15,000 bases of DNA, taken from contig CAUJGJ010000328.1 of assembly GCA_963170055.1 (NCBI GenBank), positions 2,501-17,500 on the forward strand, written 5' to 3'. Under the pieces are notes generated by a model that was given only the letters and a program-made list of their open reading frames with translations, was not told the origin of the DNA and ran no database searches. Below, in pieces: positions 1-9,300 of the stretch. The position numbers and the translations under genes are program-made. The first letter of the stretch is position 1. The number at the start of each line of letters is the position of its first letter. The DNA comes from Halisarca cf. caerulea. Lineage: Eukaryota > Porifera > Demospongiae > Chondrillida > Halisarcidae.

Positions 1-197
1 TGATCAGATATGACACATGCAGTGCACCCTACCATCCTCGAGCTCATTACCTTCCCATGTATGCAATCAGCGGTTGCAAGCCCCACAAGATGCACAAGGA
101 GGGCTGCAACTAGGCGGCAACTGAAGAGCACTAGAAGTGGTGTGTCTATCTAACTCACAGCAACACTTATATGTATCCACGCCCACTGTGAATAATG

Positions 198-661
198 TAG
201 GGGTGTAACTAGGATTTGTAGAGTGAGGAGGTAACATTTTTTTCTAGATTCCAAATCGAAGTAAAAAAGCAGAAAGTGTATACTTTTTATTTTCCATGAT
301 CGAAGCAATCAGCCTCCATACACAGAGGGGGGGGGGTCTGAGCTACGACAGACTACACATGGGGTAATATTATGCATGACGTCATAAAAATGGATGCACA
401 GTCAGGAAGATTGGACTGCTATAAAGAATTTACAATACTTCAATATCCACTTATAGGAGCTATTTTGGGTTGACACAAAGATTCATTAGTTAAGCCCTTT
501 ATTCTAAGTAGAGAGACTTGTTCTTAGTTTATTGTTTAATGAATTTCACTGCTCAGCCTGTGGATTGGCCCTGTGGATTGATAATCAGTAAAATACCAGA
601 GGCTGCTAAAACATATAAGGAGGCAACTGCCTCCTCTGCCTCGTAGCTACTTACGCCTTAG
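198..661. mobile_element. possible non-autonomous hAT-like element (imperfect TIRs)
   Basis: The left end reads GGGGTGTAACTAGGATTT and the reverse complement of the right end reads AAGGCGTAAGTAGCTACGAG. Both then run into AGAG(t)GAGGAGG, so the two ends form imperfect inverted repeats of roughly 30 bp. GGGGYGTAACTAGGA-type ends followed by G-rich stretches are common in hAT-class miniature elements. TAATG flanks both sides (193-197 and 662-666), which could be a partial target-site duplication, although hAT elements normally make 8 bp. The interior has no coding frame but contains a poly-G tract near 326-337 and a TGACGTCA octamer at 377-384. The family call is an inference from the ends only. 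Confidence 0.4.
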
Positions 662-755
662 TAATGTGTGTGCACATGGTGCTCTAGTGTCAAATATTGA
701 TCTTACATCTATAGCACAATTGTATATTCTATGCTACAAAAATTAAACATGCACC

Positions 756-1140
756 CACAACACTTTAGCAACTTTATGACAGTTACTGCATTGTGTATTT
801 GCTATGAATGTGTGTATAATTGTGGTGCTAGTATATAAATTAAATATTGGTTTTAGCACCACCATACCCAATACTACAAAGTATACTCCCACAGCACTTC
901 AGAAATTTTGTGTGTTCGATCACTGTGAATGCATGTGCATGTGTGGCGCACAAGCAATAATATTTTGGTTTTAACACCAACATGAGATCATCACCATACT
1001 AATATTGTATTGGTATGCTTGCACGACTATCTTGCAATTTGGATGTGAGGGTTGAGCGTGCATGAGCCATGAATGAATGGTAATATTGATTTTTTGATTA
1101 ATTTTATCACCGCCATACCAATATTGGACTCATTACCACC
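756..1140. repeat. degenerate tandem repeat, unit about 115-135 bp
   Basis: Three diverged units share two anchors. One is a CACARCACTTYAG-like start, seen at 756 and 890. The other is an AATATTGGTTTTAGCACC...CCATACCAATA block, seen near 845, 958 and 1082. Spacing is irregular because of indels. No protein-coding potential is seen across 661-1247 outside this repeat. Confidence 0.4.
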
Positions 1141-1247
1141 ATAAGTGCATCACCTGCTGACAACAGTCATATATATTACCATTAAGTTCTCACAAGAGGC
1201 TGCTATATATTGTAGCCAGCCACTTGACAAGTGGACAGCACTCATAT

Positions 1248-2229
<982 letters not shown>

Positions 2230-2237
2230 TATATAAG
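2230..2237 (+). promoter_or_regulatory. TATA box of the LRAT-like gene
   Basis: TATATAAG lies 50 bp upstream of the ATG at 2280 and matches the TATA consensus closely. It would put the transcription start near 2260, giving a very short 5' leader. Its position before a long intronless frame supports both the start codon and a complete single-exon gene. Confidence 0.55.
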
Positions 2238-2279
2238 TGGAAAACTTAGCTTACACTACATGTAAGCATTTGGATATGT

Positions 2280-3359
2280 ATGGCAGGAAAGAGAGAGATA
2301 TCTAGTGTTTCCTCTACTGGGAAAAGTACATCCAGGAAAGACATTAATGTGGGAGACCATATTATATATACGTTTACTGAACGAAAGTACTTTTTTTCAC
2401 GAAGGTCATACAAAGAAAGGCATGGAATCTACACTGGAGAGTCAGAGTCAGAGGTAATCTATTTGGCTAATGCTGAATCAGACCATACAGAACCAGTTCG
2501 GATAGTGTCCTGCAGTTTGAGCGAGTTTTCAAAGGGATACAAGGCAATACCTTTCCCCTATCCATCACAAGCTGAAGCATCAAAGAGGCCTGCCAATGAG
2601 GTAGTCCAAACTGCCAAGTTCTATTTGAAATATCCATACAAATGGCAGAGCTACAAAACAAAGCCAACATACAGTGAAAGTTTTGTCTACTTTTGTAAAA
2701 CAGGCATCTATAAGATTCCAGAGGACAAAACTGTGGATACTTGTGTCCCACCTCTCAGCAGTGATGATGATGATGGTTTGGAGATAGAAGAAACAGATGG
2801 CAATAGTTTTCTCGATGAGTGCGATGACTCAGCCTCGAGAGCTCATAAGGATGGAAAGCTAGATCATAAAGTAAAGAGGTGCAATTTGAAGATAGGCGAC
2901 CACATTTATGTCTACAGATGGGGGTATTGCTACACACACCATGGTATTTATGTTGGGCCAGGATTTGACCATGGAGAGGTCATTCATTTCTCCAGCCGCA
3001 GCTGTTGTACGATGGGCGGTAAATCAAATGCCACGATACTTTCCTCTTCACTGGATGAATTCCTTCTGGGTGAGGAATCCGAGCTGCGACTTGTCATTTA
3101 CAATGCTAGTGGACTACAATATTTTGCAACACGTGGTGAAACGATGAACAGTAGGAAGTCTAAAACAGCCCGTGAGGTGATCCACACTGCAAAATACTAT
3201 TTGAAGAATCCTTCAAAGTGGGAAAAATACAATTTACGGGAAAACAACTGTGAAAGTTTTGCTACGTTTTGTAAAGTAGGGATCAAAACGACCTATCAAG
3301 GGGAGGTAAGAGTCCCAAAGTCAGTACAATACACAATATCCATGAAATATAAATATTGA
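2280..3359 (+). CDS. tandem LRAT-like (NlpC/P60 superfamily) domain protein
   Basis: A 359-residue single-exon protein with two related domains of the LRAT/PLAAT type. That family transfers acyl groups from phospholipids or hydrolyses them, through a Cys-His-His centre. Domain 2 (about 203-340) has GDHIYVYR, His221 in THHGIYVG, His236 in EVIHFSS, the YYLKNPSKWEKYN helix and Cys324 in NNCESFATFCKVG, which closely resembles the family's NCEHF motif. Domain 1 (about 24-145) keeps GDHIIYTF, His48 in ERHGIYTG and the FYLKYPYKWQSY helix. In domain 1 the second His is Tyr61 (EVIYLA) and the Cys position is Ser132 (TYSESFVYFCK), so it is probably catalytically dead. A very acidic linker (about 158-183, with DDDD) separates the domains. 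No signal peptide or C-terminal membrane anchor is visible, unlike vertebrate LRAT and PLAAT proteins. The start follows a TATA box, and an ATTAAA lies 41 nt after the stop. Substrate unknown. Confidence 0.85.
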   Translation: MAGKREISSVSSTGKSTSRKDINVGDHIIYTFTERKYFFSRRSYKERHGIYTGESESEVIYLANAESDHTEPVRIVSCSLSEFSKGYKAIPFPYPSQAEASKRPANEVVQTAKFYLKYPYKWQSYKTKPTYSESFVYFCKTGIYKIPEDKTVDTCVPPLSSDDDDGLEIEETDGNSFLDECDDSASRAHKDGKLDHKVKRCNLKIGDHIYVYRWGYCYTHHGIYVGPGFDHGEVIHFSSRSCCTMGGKSNATILSSSLDEFLLGEESELRLVIYNASGLQYFATRGETMNSRKSKTAREVIHTAKYYLKNPSKWEKYNLRENNCESFATFCKVGIKTTYQGEVRVPKSVQYTISMKYKY

Positions 3360-3399
3360 TTCAGATAATATTATTAATAATAATGGACTTTTTGATGGA

Positions 3400-3405
3400 A
3401 TTAAA
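3400..3405 (+). terminator. candidate polyadenylation signal (ATTAAA) of the LRAT-like gene
   Basis: ATTAAA, the commonest variant of AATAAA, lies about 40 nt past the TGA stop. No canonical AATAAA is closer. A GT-rich downstream element is not obvious, so this is tentative. Confidence 0.3.
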
Positions 3406-4640
3406 CCCACAACCAATGCAGGAAAGGGTGACATTAAAGTCAGAAACCTAGCTCTTGCTTATATAGACCCAATAGACAAACATATTTATTAGAAGCTATA
3501 ATATTATGTTCGAACATTGAAGGTCGTATACTATTATAGTGACAGTTGGCCTTCTAGGCAAGACTATATAGCTAGGTTACCCTAATAGACTGACTTTCAT
3601 AACCATGAATGGGTCAGCATTGTAACTACTACTATATAGGGAGGCAGGAGGTGGTTGTATGTTTAATGCCCTTCTTACATGCCCATTGGGTATATAGTGG
3701 GTTGTGGAGCAAAAATTTCCATTGTACAGCAGTATATAATATAATAATGATGACCTAATATGATATTCCCACATCAAAATTTAACAGTATTAATATTTTG
3801 GTTCTATTATCTATCTATAGCGATTCAAATAATTCGGACATGATGTACATAGAAAGCCATTTCATAACTTGATCCCCTATTACAAGACCAGAAGAACCAA
3901 GTGGTCTACATGAGTATTAAAATTGGTATTGAAGTTCCATTCTGATCGAGATCAAACTCTGCATGGAAACCAAAACGCAGTTAACACATGCATACATCAT
4001 TACAATTGATATAATTATACATTTTTGGTTCATTATCATATTAGTAAGTGCATGCATGAGTTGCATGTGATGTCGCGTAATATATTATACAAAAAATCTA
4101 ATATCTATGTAACATATAATATGAACCCGAATACATTATTTTGATGTTAATAATGATTTTATCTGCATACATGTATATACAATCTCAATTAACTGCTGCA
4201 CATGTATGTGCATAAACAAACTAAAGCTAGAGAGAGAGGGAGGGAGGCCTTTTGCACATTAATTGACAACTTTAATTGTTATGACAAACTAGGCACTTAC
4301 AGGATACTGCCCTGACCACAGGGATGGTACCAGAAATACTGCTCTGGCGGTCTCTTTGATGTATGACATCATCAGGAGATATCGTATTACATTATACTAG
4401 CTGTTTTGTATTTGCACATGATCGGAAATTAATTAACTTTGAAAGTGGAACCTGCATGCACCTTGTACACTTATTATAGTGTTAGCAGGGCTGGGAACTG
4501 AAATGATTAACATTGGCTAAAAATAATCATGCAAAGTCACCATGCATCGGAGAAGGATGTCAGAACAATAGTATGTACTTTAAACTTAGTAAACTACAGT
4601 AACTTCAAAATCATGCATGCCTTCAGTATTATAATATTCA
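3406..4640. other. intergenic region between convergent genes
   Basis: AT-rich, with many TATATA, GCATGCAT and CTATATAG words and no convincing gene. A short frame opening after an acceptor-like CAG at 4302 (18 codons to TGA at 4357) reads plausibly as protein but has no partner exon. Confidence 0.5.
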
Positions 4641-4650
4641 TCCTTCATAC

Positions 4651-4800
4651 TCACACACGCACGCACACACGCACGCATGCACACACGCACACATGCACAC
4701 ACGCACGCATGCACATATGCACACACGCACGCATGCACATATGCACACACGCACGCATGCACATATGCACACTCAAACAAACACACACATATGCACACAC
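4651..4800. repeat. CA/CG-rich array with 24-bp minisatellite core
   Basis: CA-type repeat in which a 24-bp unit (CATATGCACACACGCACGCATGCA, shown as CATATG followed by 18 bases) recurs. CATATG falls at 4714, 4738 and 4762, exactly 24 bp apart. The open frames across it repeat every eight residues for this reason and are not genes. It lies just 3' of the decarboxylase-like gene. Confidence 0.9.
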
Positions 4801-4909
4801 AAAATTTCAATGATTATAATAATATGTGTATGGTATATTATACCAAAATAAATAACAGTAAGCTATGAACACAGTTGCTGAGTTTATGACACGCGCATAC
4901 ATCACCATG

Positions 4910-4984
4910 TCACTTGTGTTGTTGCACCTTGGAGCATCCATTGTCCCGAGTGGAGTATGAAGATGTGCTAAGAAGACCTTCAAA
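4910..4984 (-). CDS. ODC: ODC-like gene, exon 6 (C-terminus)
   Basis: Inferred terminal exon. A strong acceptor (TTTTTTTGTTTTGCAG) precedes TTTGAAGG, which joins in phase 0 to the GTAAGT donor after exon 5. It gives [14 protein letters not shown] and ten more residues before TGA. This tail is not conserved in the family, so the call rests on splice signals, phase and the sensible final length. If the donor were ignored, exon 5 would read on to a stop near 5664. Confidence 0.65.
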   Translation of the reverse strand, partial: FEGLLSTSSYSTRDNGCSKVQQHK

Positions 4985-6275
4985 CTGCAAAACAAAAAAA
5001 TCATATTTATATGTAGCAATCTAGCAGCCAACATGCTGTCAGCAACAAACACACACACACACTTGTCCCTGGCCAGTGTGAGTGCAAGTAAAGCATACAA
5101 ATTCAACACTCTAACTGACACAAACAAGTATGTACCAAAGTCAAGACATTGTCTGAGTGATCCCACAAACAGGGATTGCTATGGTCAAAATCTGAGAGAG
5201 TATATTTGTGCATCCATTGCTAACTAGTATATGGAAATTGGTTATGAGAATCCCTGCACTCACTGAAATAACTCTTTTAAATTATTACAACTATTTCTCG
5301 GTAGTAGTAACAAGATACATATATTACACAAGTAGTAATATTGCATGCAGTTATTGTATGACCAACTGTGCATTGGGAGATTTATTGCTCGAGTGCCCAA
5401 GGGTGCAAAGTACCCAAGGGCGAGTGCAATAAAGAGACAATGCACAGTTGGTCATACAATAACTGACTTGTTGTATAGACGCTCAGTTGGGTTTCGAATT
5501 ACAGTGTTAGAGTTATCAATGTGTAGCTTGTCCCGTACATGTCCATTGGTAAACAGGTGTCATTAATGAAAGTTAATTGGTATCATAACATTAGGCACTT
5601 ATAGGTGACAATTATAAATGAAGCACACTTAAGTTGTGGCCTGAAAGGTCAAAAAGTGTGCAATCACCAAAAACAATGCACACTTTTTCCCTTTGATGTT
5701 AACCACAGCCATACAGCAAGTTCATCAATACATTGATGATCAATATCATTCCTGTCAAGCAATACTAATCCTGTTTGCGTCTTTGTATTAAACCATTTTC
5801 TACTAAAACTTACCTGGTCCTGCAGTTGGGCAAAATCACTCTTAGCGACATAGTACAAGGACTGTGGCCTGAAGAACCCGTTGAATTCAGAACAAACTGC
5901 ATACGAATAGGCCCCGCTGTTCTCAAAGTACAGCCAGTCACCGATGTTAAGCTCAGGGAGGGACACATCATCGATCACCTTGTCATCACTGCAACAGGTC
6001 GGACCCCACACAGTGGCTGTTGTGAGAGGTGTGGTGCTGGAGGAGATCCACTTCGGAGGACCATGGGGATTGCGTTTCACACGGAAAGTTCCGTATATGC
6101 CATCATTGACATAGTACATCCACGACTGGAGGGTGGAGAGGATTACAGAAATATAAATTGATAGGATTACCAGGGAGACGGAGTTAAAAATGCAATGTTC
6201 AGTATGGAACATGGGTGATCATGTGTGTCACCATGTAATAAGTGTACTTGATTCTTTCTCGTGTGTGTGTGTGTG

Positions 6276-6348
<73 letters not shown>

Positions 6349-9300
6349 ATGTGTGCGTGTGTGGGTGTGGGTGTGCGTGCGTGCGTGTATGTGTGCGCGC
6401 ATGTGTGTGTGTAGAAACAGGTAGGTGGACCTTATAATAAAAATTATATCAAATGTCATACTTTGGACTCCAACTGCCGTCTGCCAACCACACATGCAGA
6501 AACAGTGAAAGGAGATGTAGCAAAGAAGGTCCCTGGCTCTGCTATAACACGAATCTTCTCGTCGCTAAAGTGCTTTTGAAGTGTAATGTTGATAGCGAAT
6601 GCTATTTTCTCAAACGTTTCCTCGCTGCCAAAATGTCCAGGGAATCCCCCTCCAATGTCAAGCACAGTGAAGTTGAAACCAATACTCTTGCCGTACTCAA
6701 ACACTTTGTGAGCCATTTCCAGAGCTCTAGTATAAGCCGGTGGGTTTTTTGACAGACTGCCAATGTGAAAGCTGCAGGAAAAGGATACATTTTAAGTACA
6801 TACATACATACAGTGAGAAGTCTGTGATCCAACATGTAATAAGTCTCCAGTGAAAAGAGCCATATACAGTAAAACCTGTCATAAAGAACCACCTGTCTAC
6901 AGCAACCACAGTAGGCTGACTCATTGTCCAATTCAGTTGTACTAAAGCACCTTTACAAGAACCACCTGTCTATAGAGACCACAATTACTTGATCCCTTGA
7001 ATGATTGTCATAGACAGGTCTTGCTCAATGTACATATATAGGATTGGAAAGACGTGAACTGTGGACGAATTAATTCTGAACACGTAGGAGAATTACAAGT
7101 ACCAAATATGAATGATAACACAGCGGTACAGCTAGAAAGCTGGTACAGTGAAACATGTTCTTAAAGACCATTGAAGGGACCTACAAATCATGGTCTCTAA
7201 AAACAGGTGCATGGGCCTTATGTCCTCATACAGAGGTGCTGTAGTACAACTAAGGCGGCCGATGAGCCAGGCTACAGAGGTCTCTGTGGACAGGTGGTCC
7301 TCATATGCGAGTGATCTTTTTAACAGGCTTTACTGTAGCAAGGTGTGTTCAACAGTCTTAAAGCTGATGAAGAGAACATTACAAGAGCTCTGGAACATGG
7401 CTAGTGGCCTCCAAAGCATACACGCTATGCAATATTTAAACAATGAAATCTCTCTAATCTGAGCCTCTATGAGTCGGCCACTGTTTAAACCATCCATCCT
7501 GTCCACTCCCAGAGGTAAATTGTGTATTTGCATGGACCTGTATATTTTGTCCACATCTCTAATATTAGTCACCTTCTCCTGGTCCCAAGGTTACCGGATC
7601 ACAAAGGCTTCAACTGTATACAGTAAAAAAACACCTCTATGATCCGACCATATTATTGGGTGCAGTTGCCATATCAAAGTACAAAAATAGCCACTTTGCA
7701 ATTTGGCATTCTCAAAATCTGACGCAATTTTTTAAAATCCAATGAGTGCTGGATTAGAGAGGCTCACTGTCTCTAGTACAGTGTAATGTATTTCATTCCA
7801 GGGAAGAAATAGGGAAGACAGTCAAGTAAAACAAAGTTCTTTTCATATCCACTAACCTCACACCAATGACGTTCAACTTCTTCTTGCTCGCTAAATCCAG
7901 GAGGCGGAAAGCTTCAGACAGTGATGCCCCAAACTTTTGTCCCAAAACTTGGTACGCCAGTTCATCATCTGATCTTATTCTGACAAGCAGTTCCGCCTGA
8001 GGATCGAAGTTGGCCACTTTGAAAAGTTCGTCTTCGCTGTCAAATGTTGACAGATGTACTCCACTTTCTACTGCAAATCTTAACAGGATGAAATGGAATG
8101 AGATGAAAATAACACAAAACATGGGAATACTGTGAAACCTCTATTAAAGGACACTTTGATTACAGCTACCTCCTTTGCTACCTCCTTTAAGAGGACGTAC
8201 ATCATTGCTCTGCACGCATTGACATGTGTACATTTGAATCCTCTGGAATAAGGACACCTCCATATGCTTACTGTTGTCCTTATTATAGAGGTCTCACTGT
8301 AATTCAAAACATAAAGTTCACAGAACATAGATTAAACAAAGGCAGGCAGACAGCCACGAGAAAACCAAAACAGTGGATCCTCTTATAACAAACTCCCTTA
8401 ATAGCGGAAACCTCTCTATAACAGACTACTTTTGTGGGACCATATAGATTGTTACACATGTAAAATAACCTCTGATTAGTGGAAACCTCTGTACAACAAA
8501 CTTTTCTTCTGGTCCTAAAGTGTCCGTTATAGAGAGGTTCCACTGTACTGTGAAATCCTTCATTAGAGGCACACCAAAATGCAGCCATCTACTTTAACAG
8601 AACACCTGTGCTCTGTCCTATTCAAAGTCCCTTGCATTGGCGTGTGTGTTGAAAATTAAACTCTTTGAAACGTGCATGGACGACTTACATAATCAACAGG
8701 ACAACTTACTATGGTCCCAATCGTCCTTTCTATAGAGGTTTCACTGTGCAGGACAGCTTACTATGGTCCCAATTGTCCTTTCTATAAAGGTTTCACTGTG
8801 CAGGGTAGCTTACTATGGTCCCAACTGTGTCCTTTCTATAGAGGTTTCACTGTGCAGGGTAGCTTACTATGGTCCCAACTGTGTCCTTTCTATAGAGGTT
8901 TCACTGCATGCATACAATGTACAGGGAAGTCCAGATAAATCAAACCACTGGGTACAGCAAAATAAATTCCCCTTATCAGAAGTTCTACTAAATAGAGTTT
9001 GTTTGTCTAGTATAGAAAGAAAAGGAACAAACTCCATCCAGCTTATCCAGAACCTCCCGTTAAGCAAGTTGGACTTCAGTGGACTGCAATGTATTACCAT
9101 CAACAAGTACAATACATTAGGCTGATATGCAGGTATACCAATGTATCGTGTGATTTACACCACATTCACCCTATGACCAGAGAAGTCACCAGAAAATAAA
9201 TGAAGAGCAGCTTGCACTAACGAATCGAGTGCCATAATATTACGTATGTATAAGCTTATAGTCTAATTCCCTAATAAGGATCGTTTTGATCTTAGTGTTA

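Larger units (their letters stand above)
4985..5813 (-). other. ODC-like gene intron 5, carrying two inverted repeats
   Basis: GTAAGT donor at 5813-5808 and TTGCAG acceptor at 4985-4990. The 829-bp intron contains the 118-bp palindrome at 5348-5465, a smaller inverted repeat at 5635-5710 and a short (CA)n at 5049-5061. Open frames within it on either strand follow the palindrome and have no protein-like features. Confidence 0.65.

Noticed and set aside
20..130. Cys-rich minus-strand reading (PPSCSPPCASCGAC) after a CTCTTCAG acceptor-like site
   Set aside because: Under 20 codons before a stop, at the window edge, with nothing to join it to.
4303..4359. Possible tiny terminal exon after an acceptor-like TTACAG
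   Set aside because: Only 18 codons, no donor exon upstream and no homology.
4529..4868. Frames with an eight-residue His/Thr/Cys/Met repeat
   Set aside because: The period equals the 24-bp minisatellite; no conserved flanking protein.
5775..6161. 128-codon plus-strand frame opposite ODC-like exon 5
   Set aside because: It is the antisense shadow of a well-supported exon on the minus strand.
6190..6424. Cys-Val and Thr-His repeat frames over the TG tract
   Set aside because: Same artefact; the tract lies in an intron of the ODC-like gene.
6602..6931. Minus-strand frame of 109 codons overlapping exon 4
   Set aside because: Reads through intron and exon in a different frame from the conserved ODC sequence.
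8711..9125. 75- and 120-codon plus-strand frames with repeated YGPN...[13 protein letters not shown] units
   Set aside because: They follow the 52-54-bp minisatellite, and frames change as the unit changes length.
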